Source: Buchnera aphidicola str. G002 (Myzus persicae)
Lineage (GTDB): Bacteria > Pseudomonadota > Gammaproteobacteria > Enterobacterales > Enterobacteriaceae
Reading direction: 5' to 3'
Assembly: GCF_000521565.1 (NCBI RefSeq)
Contig: NZ_CP002701.1
Location: 1 to 64,000 of the forward strand
DNA: 64,000 nucleotides
Shown here: piece after piece, positions 14,944 to 26,367 of the stretch
Layout: each line of letters starts with the position of its first letter
Numbering within the stretch: the stretch's first letter is position 1
Notes under the pieces: generated by a model
The model's database searches: none
What the model was told of the DNA's origin: nothing
What the model saw: only the letters and a program-made list of their open reading frames with translations
Position numbers and translations under genes: made by a program

Positions 14944-16536
14944 ATGGAAGTACAACGTAATTTTTTTATTTTTGCTTTTTTATTTGTTTCTTTTTTGCTT
15001 TGGCAAGCATGGCAAAGTCAATCATTTCCAAGAAACAAAATGAATGAAAAAACAGAAAAAATTTTTCATTTAACTGGTACAAATAAAAATAAAAAACAAA
15101 TTTTTCTTAAAAATAATGTAGTTAGTTTATTAGTAAATATGTATGGAGGTGATATAGAAGAAGCAAATTTACTTGCATATAAAGAGACATTATATTCATC
15201 TCATCCTTTTAAACTTCTTGAAACTACACCTGATTTTATTTATCAGGCACAAAGTGGTTTAATTGGTAAAAATGGTCCAGATAGTTCAATATATAATACT
15301 AGACCATTATATTCTTCTAATAAAAAATTTTTCGAACTAAAAGAAGGTCAAAAAGAACTACGTGTTCCAATAAAATGGAGTGATAAAAACGGTGTAACTT
15401 ATACAAAAATTTTCATTCTCAAACCCGATAGATACGACATTGAAGTAGAATATGATATTTGTAATTTGAGTAAAGATAGATTAGAAATGAATATGTTTGG
15501 CCAAATTAAACAAACAATCAAGTTACCTAAAAATCGTGATATTTATAGTGGTAATTTTGCTCTTCAAACATTTCGTGGTGCTGCTTATTCTAGTACTACT
15601 AATAAATATGAAAAATATAAATTCGATACAATTTCTAACAATAAAAACTTAAACGTTATTACAGAAAAAGGATGGATTGCAATGTTACAGCAATATTTTG
15701 CTGTTGCTTGGATTCCTGATAATTTAGGTCAAAATACAATATATACTTCTAGTTTAGATAACGGTGTTGTAGCAATTGGTTATAAGTCATCTTCTATTAA
15801 TATTTTACCAAATTCTAGAACTTTGATAAAATCAAAATTATGGGTTGGTCCTGAAATACAAAAAGAAATGAAATTAGTAGCTCCAAATTTAGATTTAACA
15901 GTCGATTATGGTTGGCTCTGGTTTTTATCTCAACCGTTGTTTAAATTATTAACTATTATAAATAGTATTATAAATAACTGGGGTTTTTCTATTATTTTAA
16001 TTACTTTTATTATGAAAATAATAACTTATCCTCTGACAAAATCACAATATGTTTCAATGTCAAAAATACGTGCATTACAACCCAAAATTAAAGAAATAAA
16101 AGAAGCGTTTTCAGATAACAAACAACGAATTAGTCAAGAAATGATTATTTTATATAAAAAAGAAAAAATAAATCCTTTAGGTGGATTTTTACCTGTTTTT
16201 ATTCAAATGCCAGTTTTCTTATCTCTTTATTATATGCTGATAGGTTCTGTTGAATTACGTCATGCTCCTTTTGTATTATGGATTAAAGATTTATCTAGTC
16301 AGGATCCATTTTATGTATTGCCTATAATAATGGGTTTGACGATGTTTTTTATTCAAAAAACATCATCTAATAATATTTCTGATCCTATTCAAAAAAAGAT
16401 TATGAATTTTATGCCTGTTATTTTTACAGTGTTTTTTTTATGGTTTCCTTCAGGATTAGTTTTGTATTACATTGTTAGTAATTTAGTCACTATTATACAA
16501 CAAAAGTTTATTTTTTCTAATTTTAAAAGCAATTAG
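14944..16536 (+). CDS. yidC: membrane protein insertase YidC
   Basis: Inserts and folds inner-membrane proteins, alone or with SecYEG; F0 subunit c is a classic client. 530 residues (E. coli 548). N-terminal membrane anchor (FFIFAFLFVSFLLWQAW), large periplasmic domain, then a C-terminal membrane core with YPLTKSQYVSMSKIRALQPK, the cytoplasmic helical hairpin, and NFMPVIFTVFFLWFPSGLVLYY. Conserved position after rnpA and before mnmE. Confidence 0.97.
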   Translation: MEVQRNFFIFAFLFVSFLLWQAWQSQSFPRNKMNEKTEKIFHLTGTNKNKKQIFLKNNVVSLLVNMYGGDIEEANLLAYKETLYSSHPFKLLETTPDFIYQAQSGLIGKNGPDSSIYNTRPLYSSNKKFFELKEGQKELRVPIKWSDKNGVTYTKIFILKPDRYDIEVEYDICNLSKDRLEMNMFGQIKQTIKLPKNRDIYSGNFALQTFRGAAYSSTTNKYEKYKFDTISNNKNLNVITEKGWIAMLQQYFAVAWIPDNLGQNTIYTSSLDNGVVAIGYKSSSINILPNSRTLIKSKLWVGPEIQKEMKLVAPNLDLTVDYGWLWFLSQPLFKLLTIINSIINNWGFSIILITFIMKIITYPLTKSQYVSMSKIRALQPKIKEIKEAFSDNKQRISQEMIILYKKEKINPLGGFLPVFIQMPVFLSLYYMLIGSVELRHAPFVLWIKDLSSQDPFYVLPIIMGLTMFFIQKTSSNNISDPIQKKIMNFMPVIFTVFFLWFPSGLVLYYIVSNLVTIIQQKFIFSNFKSN

Positions 16537-16599
16537 TTTCATAAGATTAATATTTCAAAAATTGAAAAATAAATAATTAAGTTTTAAACTCGTAACATT

Positions 16600-16605
16600 T
16601 ATAAT
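16600..16605 (+). promoter_or_regulatory. possible -10 element upstream of mnmE
   Basis: TATAAT, 15 bases before the mnmE start and 64 bases after yidC. TTAAGT at 16577 is the only nearby -35 candidate (17-base spacing) and is weak. It could give mnmE its own promoter. Confidence 0.3.
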
Positions 16606-16620
16606 GTAAGAAAATATTTT

Positions 16621-17982
16621 ATGATTCATATTGAAACAATTGTTGCACCAGTTACTTCTCCAGGAAAAAGTGCAGTTAGCATTTTGAGAATTTCTGGTTC
16701 TCAAACGAAAATAGTTGCTAAAAAAGTTTTGGGTTCAATTCCCAAAGCAAGATTTGCTACTTATTCAAAATTTTTAGGTAAAAATTCTGTAGTATTAGAT
16801 CAAGGTATATCTTTATGGTTTCCTGCTCCTTTTTCATTTACAGGAGAAGATGTATTAGAATTACAAGGGCATGGTAGTCCTTTAATAATGGACTTATTAA
16901 TCAAAAGAATTACTTCTATTGAAAACGTAAGAATGGCTAAACCAGGAGAATTTTCTGAACGTGCTTTTTTAAATGGGAAAATAGATTTAATTCAAGCTGA
17001 GGCTATAGATGATTTAATTAATTCAGAAACAGAATCATCTATTCGTGCATCATTACATTCTTTGCAAGGAGATTTTTCTTCTCATATTAAACAGTTAATA
17101 TCTACAGTGATTGAATTTCGTACTAATATAGAATCTAGTATAGATTTTTCAGAAGAAGAAATTGATATTGATTTAAAAAGTTTAATATATATAAAACTAA
17201 AAGAGCTAGAAGAAAAATTTATAAAAACAAAAAAAGTAATTTCAGAAGGAAGTTTATTAAAAGAAGGAAAAAAAATAGTAATTGCAGGTCCTCCTAATGC
17301 TGGAAAATCAAGTTTATTAAATGCTTTATCACACTCTAATAGAGCGATAGTAACTAAAATTCCAGGAACTACACGAGATCTTCTATATGAAAATATTTCT
17401 ATAAATGGTATTTCATGTCAATTAATTGATACGGCTGGTTTACGTGATACAAAAAACGAAATAGAACGTATTGGAATTTTTCGTGCTTGGGAAGTAATTA
17501 AGAAAGCAGATCATGTTCTTTTTGTGATTGATAAAACAACTAAACAATCAGAACAAAAGAAAATATGTAATGAATTTATCCAAAATATTTCTGTTAATAA
17601 TATTCAAATTACTTTTATTTTAAATAAAAATGATTTAGTACAAGATAAATTTAACACAGAAAAGATAGAGTCTTTATTATTTATTAATATTTCAGCTCGA
17701 ACTGGTCAAGGTATTGATAAATTACGTAAACATATTGTAAAAATAGCAAAAAATGAAAATAAAGAGGGTGTTTTCATTGCTCGTAGGCGTCATATTAATC
17801 AGATTAATTTAGCGTATAATGAATTTTTAATGGCTAAAAAAAAATGGATAATATCTAAAAATATTGAATTATTAGCTGAATCACTAAGATTAATAAATAG
17901 ATTTTTGGGAGAAATAACTGGTCGATTTACTTCTAACGATTTATTAAAACGTATTTTTTCTAGTTTTTGTATCGGAAAATAA
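16621..17982 (+). CDS. mnmE: tRNA modification GTPase MnmE (TrmE/ThdF)
   Basis: GTPase partner of MnmG in wobble-uridine modification. 453 residues against 454 in E. coli. N-terminal tetrahydrofolate-binding domain ([20 protein letters not shown]), helical domain, inserted G domain with [13 protein letters not shown], the switch region TKIPGTTRD and DTAGLRDT, G4 as NKND, and the conserved C-terminal FCIGK with the catalytic cysteine. All motifs are intact. Confidence 0.97.
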
Positions 17983-18005
17983 TGTTTAATACTTTTGCTT
18001 TAATA

Positions 18006-18078
18006 TGCCCGGAGGCGGAATTGAACCACCGACACGGGGATTTTCAGTCCCCTGCTCTACCGACTGAGCTATCCGGGC
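18006..18078 (-). tRNA. pheV: tRNA-Phe (anticodon GAA)
   Basis: The minus strand folds as a standard 73-base cloverleaf: GCCCGGA acceptor arm, D arm TAGCTCAGTCGGTAGAGC, anticodon stem-loop GGGGACTGAAAATCCCC with GAA, T arm with GGTTCAATTCC, discriminator A. Very close to E. coli tRNA-Phe. CCA is not encoded after the discriminator base. The gene symbol is by analogy only. Confidence 0.97.
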
Positions 18079-18087
18079 TTTTTTTAT

Positions 18088-18117
18088 ATTAAATCATCAA
18101 ATATAAAACGTTGTCAA
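18088..18117 (-). promoter_or_regulatory. promoter of tRNA-Phe
   Basis: On the minus strand a perfect -35 TTGACA (18112-18117) is followed 18 bases later by TTTAAT (18088-18093), five of six matches to TATAAT. The expected start point, near 18081, is only about 3 bases from the tRNA 5' end, so the primary transcript would carry almost no leader. Confidence 0.65.
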
Positions 18118-18239
18118 TGTTTTTTTATTTTTATAAAATTACTTAATAATTTGACATTTTATATTTTTGAATACTTTATTTCTATCAAATTAATAAAGTT
18201 AAAATATCTTAATAAAAAAATAAAAAAATAAATTTTACC

Positions 18240-18268
18240 CTTGAAAGTTTTGACAAAGAACCCTATAT
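18240..18268 (+). promoter_or_regulatory. sigma-32 heat-shock promoter of groES-groEL
   Basis: CTTGAAA at 18240-18246 and CCCTATAT at 18261-18268, 14 bases apart, match the E. coli sigma-32 consensus (CTTGAAA, 11-16 bases, CCCCATnT). It lies about 80 bases before groES. The sigma-32 gene rpoH is intact in this window at 25357-26214. No good sigma-70 promoter is visible alongside it. Confidence 0.88.
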
Positions 18269-18349
18269 TTAAAGTAAGCGAACATATTAGATTATTAAAA
18301 AATAATTTTAAAAATAATAAAATAAGATTACTCACAGGAGTATTATCAT

Positions 18350-18640
18350 ATGAAAATTCGTCCGTTGCATGATCGTGTGCTCGTTAAACGTCAAGAAGTA
18401 GAATCTAAATCTGCAGGCGGTATTGTGCTCACAGGTTCTGCTGCAGGAAAATCTACTCGAGGCACAGTAACTGCTATTGGTAAAGGTCGTGTTTTAGACA
18501 ATGGGCAGATTAAACCATTAGATGTGAAAGTAGGTGATACTGTTATTTTTAATGAAGGTTATGGTGCAAAAACAGAAAAAATTAATAATGAAGAGTTATT
18601 AATTTTAACTGAAAGTGACATTTTAGCAATTGTTGAATAG
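18350..18640 (+). CDS. groES: co-chaperonin GroES
   Basis: Lid of the GroEL folding chamber, 96 residues (E. coli 97). Begins [18 protein letters not shown]; the mobile loop [20 protein letters not shown], which docks on GroEL, is intact. A good ribosome-binding site (CACAGGAG) lies upstream of the ATG. groEL follows after 48 bases. Transcribed from the heat-shock promoter at 18240. Confidence 0.98.
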   Translation: MKIRPLHDRVLVKRQEVESKSAGGIVLTGSAAGKSTRGTVTAIGKGRVLDNGQIKPLDVKVGDTVIFNEGYGAKTEKINNEELLILTESDILAIVE

Positions 18641-18643
18641 TAA

Positions 18644-20335
<1,692 letters not shown>

Positions 20336-20380
20336 TATAATTTTTTTGATTTAAGTAATATAATATTAATTTAAAAATAT

Positions 20381-20411
20381 CTTTCCTCAGATTTTATTAT
20401 TCTGAGGAAAG
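20381..20411. terminator. strong hairpin terminator between groEL and epmB
   Basis: CTTTCCTCAGA (20381-20391) pairs perfectly with TCTGAGGAAAG (20401-20411): 11 base pairs, 9-base loop. CTTTTATTTTTT follows on the plus strand, and ATATTTTTAA follows on the minus strand, so it can end transcripts from both convergent genes. Confidence 0.88.
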
Positions 20412-20437
20412 CTTTTATTTTTTAATTAATAAATTAG

Positions 20438-21451
20438 TTATATAATAATTGATTTGCTATTTTGAGAACCAGTATCTTGCACTAACCTAGGTATTAAATA
20501 ACCAGATATCATTTTAATTAAACTCTTCATAATAGATTTAGCTTTTTTAGAAGAAACTGAAAAATGCATCGTACCTTTCACTGTATCTAAAATATGTAGA
20601 TAATATGGAAGAATATTATTATCACACAAAAGATTGCTTAATTCTGCTAGAATTATAGGATCATCATTGATATTTTTTAATAAAACACTTTGATTAAGCA
20701 TAATAACACCAGATTCTTTTAATTTTAATAAACTATTGCTTAAATTTTTGTTTATTTCTTGTGGATGGTTAATATGAGTGACGATAATAATTTTTAGAGA
20801 AGATTGAATAAATATTTCACAAAGATTAGATGTGATACGATTAGGTATTACAATTGGCAATCTAGTATGAATTCTTAATCTTTTTATATGATTAATTTTA
20901 GATAATGATGTAATAAGCCATAATAATTCATGATCTTTTGCTATTAATGGATCTCCACCTGAAAAAATAACTTCATTTAAATTTTTATTTTTTTGAATAT
21001 ATTCAAGTGATTTAATCCAGTTAATTTTGCTTCCTTGATTTTTTTCATATGGGAAATATTTTCTAAAACAATATCTACAATGAATAGCACAATTTGTTTT
21101 AACAAATAATAATACTCGATCTTTGTATTTATGTAGTAGTCCTGGTAAAATAATATGTTTTTTTTCTTTTATAGGATCTTTAACATATTTTGGAGAATTT
21201 AAAAATTCTCGATTATTTATAATTACTTGTAATAATAATGGATCTTGTGGATCATTTTTTTTCATTCTTGAGACAAAAGAATGTGGTACACGAAATGGAA
21301 AAAGTGTATTAAATTTAGATGTATAATATTGAGGATGATTTTCTAAATTTAAAATTTTTAATAATTCTTTTGGTTCAGTTATAGAGTTAGATAATTCATA
21401 CAACCATTTATCTTTTTTTCTATATAGAGTATCGATTCTTGTTAATTTCAT
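20438..21451 (-). CDS. epmB: EF-P (R)-beta-lysine pathway: lysine 2,3-aminomutase EpmB
   Basis: Radical-SAM enzyme that turns lysine into beta-lysine, which EpmA then attaches to EF-P Lys34. 337 residues (E. coli 342). The Fe-S motif CxxxCxxC is seen as CAIHCRYCF near residue 120, followed by the SAM-binding glycine motif [10 protein letters not shown]. It is divergent from its target gene efp, with only 25 bases between the starts. The ligase gene epmA is not in this window. Confidence 0.93.
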
Positions 21452-21476
21452 ATATTTTATAGCAATAGAGGTTTAT

Positions 21477-22046
21477 ATGAGAGTATATCACAGCAATAAT
21501 TTTCGTTCAGGTTGTAAAATTATATTTGAAAATGAACCTTATTTAATAGAATCTAGTGAATTTGTTAAACCTGGAAAAGGTCAAGCTTTTGTGCGTGTCA
21601 AATTAAGAAAATTATTAACAAGACAACTTATAGAAAAAACCTTTAAATCTACAGATTATTTAGAAATAGCTGATGTCATAGAACACACATTATGTTATTT
21701 ATATAATGATGGTTTTTTTTGGTATTTTATTAATAATAATACTTTTGAAGAATTATCAGTAGAAAAAAAAATTATTGGTATCCAGAAGAAATGGTTATTA
21801 GAACAGGATACGTGTATTGTGACACTATGGAATAATAAACCAATTTTAGTAACACCTAATACTTTTGTAGAAATTAAAGTTATAGAAACAGATGCAACTT
21901 TAAAAGGTGATACTATTAATACTGGTGTAACTAAACTAGCTATCTTAAGTACAGGTGCGATTGTAAGAGTGCCTTTATTTATTCAAGTTGGCTCATTAAT
22001 TAAAGTAGATACACGATCTGGTGAATATGTCTCTAGAATTAAATAA
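21477..22046 (+). CDS. efp: translation elongation factor P
   Basis: Helps ribosomes pass polyproline stretches. 189 residues (E. coli 188). The modification site Lys34 is present in KPGKGQAF at the exact E. coli position, and the C-terminal OB-fold ends [18 protein letters not shown]. The next gene, dnaC, converges with only 15 bases between them. Confidence 0.97.
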
Positions 22047-22061
22047 AATATTTTAGTAGAT

Positions 22062-22802
22062 TTAATATTCATTACCTTTTACATATTGTCTATAACTATC
22101 CCATTCAAAAGTTAACCATAAACTATTACCTAAGCGCATTCTGTCAATAACTCTTTCTCCTAATAATGTTTTCATTCCTTTATGATCTAAATTAGATAAC
22201 ATTCCAGTCGATCGTTTAGATGATGACCGCCTATCAACAATTTGATTAATAATTACTTTCTCATAACGGGATTCAGTTTGCATACCAATTTCATCAATCA
22301 TTAATAAATCAACACTGCTTAGATTATGTAATAAATTTTCTTCAGTAATATTACTAGTACCACTGAAGGTTCCTTTCATATTTGACATTAAATCAGCTAC
22401 TGTTACAATTAGAATACTTTTCCCATGTAAAATTAAGTAGTTACCTATAGCCGATGCTAAATGATTTTTACCTGTTCCTGGTTTTCCTGAAAAGATAAAG
22501 CTTGCAATATTTTTATGAAATTCTTCTGCATATCTTTTTGATGCTTGGAGTACTTTTCTCTGACCATCATGTTCAATTTTATAATTGTCAAATGAACAAT
22601 TCATATATAATTCTCGTATTCCTGATCTTCCTAATACACGTTGCATTTTCATTGCTTTATTTTCACGTAATATAGATTCAGAAGATAATCTACCTTGTTC
22701 TTGATTCCAAGCCAATAGACCTTCGTCACTATCAAATTTTGGTTTAATATGATTCGGCATAAGACGTTGAAGTCGTTTAAAAAATTCAGTATAAAATGTC
22801 AT
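22062..22802 (-). CDS. dnaC: DnaB helicase loader DnaC
   Basis: AAA+ protein that loads the replicative helicase DnaB. 246 residues (E. coli 245). Walker A SGKPGTGKNHLASAIGN has the lysine-asparagine form typical of DnaC, Walker B is LLMIDEIG, followed by sensor and arginine-finger segments (RVIDRMRLGNSLWLTFEWDS). Its ATG overlaps the dnaT stop by one base (TAATG), indicating coupling. Confidence 0.96.
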   Translation of the reverse strand: MTFYTEFFKRLQRLMPNHIKPKFDSDEGLLAWNQEQGRLSSESILRENKAMKMQRVLGRSGIRELYMNCSFDNYKIEHDGQRKVLQASKRYAEEFHKNIASFIFSGKPGTGKNHLASAIGNYLILHGKSILIVTVADLMSNMKGTFSGTSNITEENLLHNLSSVDLLMIDEIGMQTESRYEKVIINQIVDRRSSSKRSTGMLSNLDHKGMKTLLGERVIDRMRLGNSLWLTFEWDSYRQYVKGNEY

Positions 22803-23299
22803 TATTTACCTCTAAATCCACTGGGTATAGTTTGATCTGGTGTTGGAATATAGGTAATATCTCTTCTTTTTTTTGAAAATTGATCAGTAAGAGATCTACT
22901 TTTTTGTAAACTTCTAGCAAGTTTTTGTTGCCATTGTATATGGTAAAAGAAACAGCCTTCGGCTTGCCAGTAAGAGATGAAGCAAGCTAGTTCTGATTCT
23001 AATACTTCTTTATCTAATATAATCCCCCATAAAGCTGCTTGACGAATAAAATCTTTATCAGGAGTCCATTTGGGATGCATTGAAAATTTCTTATTTATAT
23101 TTTCTTTTTCTGAATGTGTATAGACCGAATTATATTCTATATCAAATATTTTTTTTAAAAAATCAGGATTTATTGCATAAAATATAGTAGTATCATTTTG
23201 TAAAACTGCTATAGCTTTATTATCAAATTCTTTTAATATTTTAATGGGATTTTTACAAAATAAATCAAGAGTTATATTTTTAGAAACAAGAATTTTCAT
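22802..23299 (-). CDS. dnaT: primosomal protein DnaT
   Basis: Acts in replication restart with PriA/PriB/PriC, handing DnaB-DnaC to repaired forks. 165 residues (E. coli 179). The conserved C-terminal half is clear: MHPKWTPDKDFIRQAALWGI and ISYWQAEGCFFYHIQWQQKL, ending TIPSGFRGK. The N-terminal half is recognisable but diverged. Retained as the dnaT-dnaC pair. Confidence 0.94.
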   Translation of the reverse strand: MKILVSKNITLDLFCKNPIKILKEFDNKAIAVLQNDTTIFYAINPDFLKKIFDIEYNSVYTHSEKENINKKFSMHPKWTPDKDFIRQAALWGIILDKEVLESELACFISYWQAEGCFFYHIQWQQKLARSLQKSRSLTDQFSKKRRDITYIPTPDQTIPSGFRGK

Positions 23300-23331
23300 A
23301 AATACTTTACCTTTTTTAAATTTTAAAAATT

Positions 23332-23904
23332 TTATGTATCAAAAATATAAAGAGAATATTCTATTTGACTTGTAACTTTTTTTTTATATAAAATCCAATT
23401 TTTTGGCATTTTTAATACTTGCTGCTTTTCTTTTTCTATATAAATTAAAGAATCTTTTTTAATCCATTTTTTATTTTCTAGCAAAAACACAGTTTTTTTA
23501 ATTAGTTCTTGATAATAAGGTGGATCAATAAAGATTATATCATATGGTTTTCCAGTTTTTCTTAACCAATGCAAAGTGTTAGTATGTATTAGTTCTAAAT
23601 TAGATATATTTAATTCTTTAATATTTTTTTTTAGTTTAAAGATTGTTTTTTTTTCTATTTCTAATAGGGTTAAAAACCCAGCATTCCGAGATATAGCTTC
23701 TAATCCTAGTGCTCCGCTACCAGCAAAACAATCTAGACACCGTGAGTTTTTAATATATTTTGATAACCATTCAAATAGTGTTTCTCTTATACGACTCGTA
23801 GTAGGACGTAATCTCTGATTATTGTTAAAAGATATTTTTCTTCCCTTTAATTTTCCAGCAATAATATAAATTCTACCATTTTTTTTCAAAAAACAATTGT
23901 TCAT
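23332..23904 (-). CDS. rsmD: 16S rRNA m2G966 methyltransferase RsmD
   Basis: SAM-dependent methyltransferase for G966 of 16S rRNA. 190 residues (E. coli 198). AGKLKGRKI near the N-terminus, LRPTTSRIRETLFEWL, the SAM motif CLDCFAGSGALGLEAISR and the catalytic IIFIDPPYY (D/NPPY) are present. Divergent from ftsY as in E. coli. Confidence 0.95.
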   Translation of the reverse strand: MNNCFLKKNGRIYIIAGKLKGRKISFNNNQRLRPTTSRIRETLFEWLSKYIKNSRCLDCFAGSGALGLEAISRNAGFLTLLEIEKKTIFKLKKNIKELNISNLELIHTNTLHWLRKTGKPYDIIFIDPPYYQELIKKTVFLLENKKWIKKDSLIYIEKEKQQVLKMPKNWILYKKKVTSQIEYSLYIFDT

Positions 23905-24039
23905 TTTATTAGATTATTTCTGTTAGTGATATAATTTATTTTATTATTAATTATAATTCAAATAAAGATTTTATTTTTAAACTTTTTAAAAAATGTAAAA
24001 TACATAAAAAAATTATTAGTTATAAGAAAGGTAAATAAA

Positions 24040-25203
24040 ATGAAAGATGAAAAAGAAAATGGTTTTTTTTCTTGGTTAGGTTCTAAAATAAAAAAAAATA
24101 AAGAAAAAATAGAAAAAAAAAATGATTGTGTATCTAGTCATACGTCAGCAAATAAAGATAAAAAATATATTGATGCTAATAAAAAAATAAATATTAAACA
24201 AAATATTTTCACTGAAAAACAGGATATTACAGATGTCAAAATAGAACAAATTAGTGATAACTATGATAATTTAGATAAAATTCAGAATAAAAAAATAAAT
24301 TTTTTTATACGTTTAAAAAAAAGTTTAAAGAAAACAAAAAAATTTTTAGGAGAAGGACTTGCTAATATTTTTTTATCAAAAAAAGTTGATGATATTCTTT
24401 TTAAAGAGTTAGAAGAAAAAATGTTATTAGCTGATATTGGAATTAATACGACTAATCAGATTATTAGCAATTTAATTCAAGATACAAATCGTCAGGATTT
24501 AAAGAATTCTGAAAAAGTTTATGCTTTATTAAAAAAAAATATGTATGGTATTTTAAAAAAAGTAGAAAAACCTTTACAAATATCTAATAATATGCCTTTT
24601 ATAATCTTAGTAGTAGGAGTAAATGGTACAGGAAAAACAACAACAGTTGCTAAATTGGCGCAAAAATACAAATTAGAAGGAAAATCTGTTTTTTTAGCTG
24701 CTGCAGATACATTTAGAGCAGCAGGAATAGAACAATTACAAACACTAGGTAAATTAAATAATATACCAGTAATATCACAGCGATCTGGTTCTGATCCAGC
24801 AGCTTTAGTCTTTGATGCCGTACAATCAGCAAAATCAAAAAAGATAGATGTTTTAATTATCGATACAGCAGGACGATTACATAATAAATTACATTTAATA
24901 GAAGAATTAAAAAAAATAGTTAGAGTGATAAAAAAAATAGATCCGTTAGCACCACATGAAAAAATATTAATCGTTGATGCTTGCAATGGACAGAACACAA
25001 TACAACAGACAGAAATATTTCATAGAGCATTAGATTTAACAGGAATAATAATTACAAAATTAGATGGAACGGCTAAAGGAGGCGTAATTTTTGCATTATC
25101 TGATCAATTTAAAATTCCTATTCGTTATATTGGAATTGGTGAAAAAATACAAGATTTAGGTACTTTTAATAGTCAAGAATTTATAAAAGCGCTATTTAAT
25201 TGA
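24040..25203 (+). CDS. ftsY: signal recognition particle receptor FtsY
   Basis: SRP receptor that brings ribosomes making membrane proteins to SecYEG/YidC. The NG domain is complete: GVNGTGKTTTVAKLAQKYK, DTFRAAGIEQL, DTAGRLHN, TKLDGTAKGG. Total length is 387 against 497 in E. coli. Loss falls on the N-terminal A domain, here about 95 residues, rich in lysine/asparagine rather than acidic, but it keeps the membrane-targeting GFFSWLG start. The A domain has a run of ten A at 24113-24122. ftsE and ftsX, which follow in E. coli, are missing. Confidence 0.96.
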   Translation: MKDEKENGFFSWLGSKIKKNKEKIEKKNDCVSSHTSANKDKKYIDANKKINIKQNIFTEKQDITDVKIEQISDNYDNLDKIQNKKINFFIRLKKSLKKTKKFLGEGLANIFLSKKVDDILFKELEEKMLLADIGINTTNQIISNLIQDTNRQDLKNSEKVYALLKKNMYGILKKVEKPLQISNNMPFIILVVGVNGTGKTTTVAKLAQKYKLEGKSVFLAAADTFRAAGIEQLQTLGKLNNIPVISQRSGSDPAALVFDAVQSAKSKKIDVLIIDTAGRLHNKLHLIEELKKIVRVIKKIDPLAPHEKILIVDACNGQNTIQQTEIFHRALDLTGIIITKLDGTAKGGVIFALSDQFKIPIRYIGIGEKIQDLGTFNSQEFIKALFN

Positions 25204-25269
25204 AAAAAATATTTTTGAGATAAAATATATTTTTTCGTTTATGATCAATAAATAAATTAGTAGAAATCT

Positions 25270-25298
25270 TTGATTTATATTTATAATTCAAGTATGAT
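25270..25298 (+). promoter_or_regulatory. candidate sigma-70 promoter of rpoH
   Basis: TTGATT (25270-25275) and TATGAT (25293-25298) with the ideal 17-base spacing, about 60 bases before rpoH. It would uncouple rpoH from ftsY. E. coli rpoH has several promoters in its upstream region; only this one is evident here. Confidence 0.6.
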
Positions 25299-25356
25299 TA
25301 ATATGTCCCACATATTCATAATTCAGTAAATATAATTCGTTGATGCGGGAATGCAC

Positions 25357-26214
25357 ATGATTAATAAAGTACAGATTTTATCTGTAACACTACCAGGTAA
25401 TTTAGATGCTTATATTAGAATAGCTAATTTATGGCCGATGTTATCAATTGAAGAAGAAAAATCACTTACTCAACGCCTACGTTATAATAGCGATTTAGAT
25501 GCCGCTAAAAAATTAATTTTATCCCATCTCCGTTTTGTCATTCATATTTCACGCAACTATTCAGGATACGGTTTACCGCAAGCAGATCTAATACAGGAAG
25601 GTAATATAGGATTAATGAAAGCAGTAAGGAGATTTAATCCAGAAATAGGAGTACGTTTAGTCTCTTTTGCTGTTCATTGGATTAAATCTGAAATACATGA
25701 ATATGTTTTACGAAATTGGCGTATTGTCAAAGTAGCAACTACAAAATCCCAAAGAAAACTATTTTTTAATTTAAGAAAAACAAAGAAAAGATTAGGCTGG
25801 TTCAATGAAGAAGAAATTAAAATAGTGGCTAAAGAATTGGGTGTTAGTAGTAAAGATGTTAGAGAAATGGAATCTCGTATGGCAGCTCAAGATGTGACTT
25901 TTAATCCATTACCAGAAGAAGATTTTGTCGACGGAAAAAATAATAATACAATACAATATTTACAAGATAAAACATCTAATTTTGCTTGTAGAGTAGAAAA
26001 AGATAATTGGGAAGAACATGCTACAAATAAACTCAGTAATGCATTATTAGGACTTGATAAACGTAGTCGAGATATTATTTATGCTCGTTGGTTAGATAAA
26101 AACCAAAAAAATACATTACAAACAATAGCAAATAATTATGGCATTTCTGCAGAACGTGTTAGACAATTAGAAAAAAATGCCATGAAAAAGTTGAGAATAG
26201 CTATAGAAGCTTAG
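25357..26214 (+). CDS. rpoH: RNA polymerase heat-shock sigma factor sigma-32
   Basis: Directs RNA polymerase to heat-shock promoters such as that of groES (18240). 285 residues (E. coli 284). Region 2 ([38 protein letters not shown]) and region 4.2 ([20 protein letters not shown]) are intact, as is the RpoH-box area [17 protein letters not shown] start at the ATG at 25357, not 25351: GGGA lies 6 bases before it and MINKVQ aligns with E. coli MTDKMQ. With sigma-70 it is one of two sigma factors in this window. Confidence 0.96.
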   Translation: MINKVQILSVTLPGNLDAYIRIANLWPMLSIEEEKSLTQRLRYNSDLDAAKKLILSHLRFVIHISRNYSGYGLPQADLIQEGNIGLMKAVRRFNPEIGVRLVSFAVHWIKSEIHEYVLRNWRIVKVATTKSQRKLFFNLRKTKKRLGWFNEEEIKIVAKELGVSSKDVREMESRMAAQDVTFNPLPEEDFVDGKNNNTIQYLQDKTSNFACRVEKDNWEEHATNKLSNALLGLDKRSRDIIYARWLDKNQKNTLQTIANNYGISAERVRQLEKNAMKKLRIAIEA

Positions 26215-26265
26215 TAGGATATATTAAATTTAATTATTCAATACTTTTAAAAGAAATTTTTATAT

Positions 26266-26308
26266 AGAGTATGAGAGTAAGTTTTAAAAAATTGAAAACT
26301 CATACTCT
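26266..26308 (+). terminator. terminator between convergent rpoH and glmS
   Basis: AGAGTATGAG (26266-26275) pairs with CTCATACTCT (26299-26308), with an inner AGTTTT/AAAACT option inside the 23-base loop. A short T run follows the stem on the plus strand. Likely serves rpoH and perhaps glmS. Confidence 0.7.
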
Positions 26309-26367
26309 TTTGAAAAAAAATAAAATTTTTTTATTTCTATAGATCAAAATAAGAATAAAATAGAATT

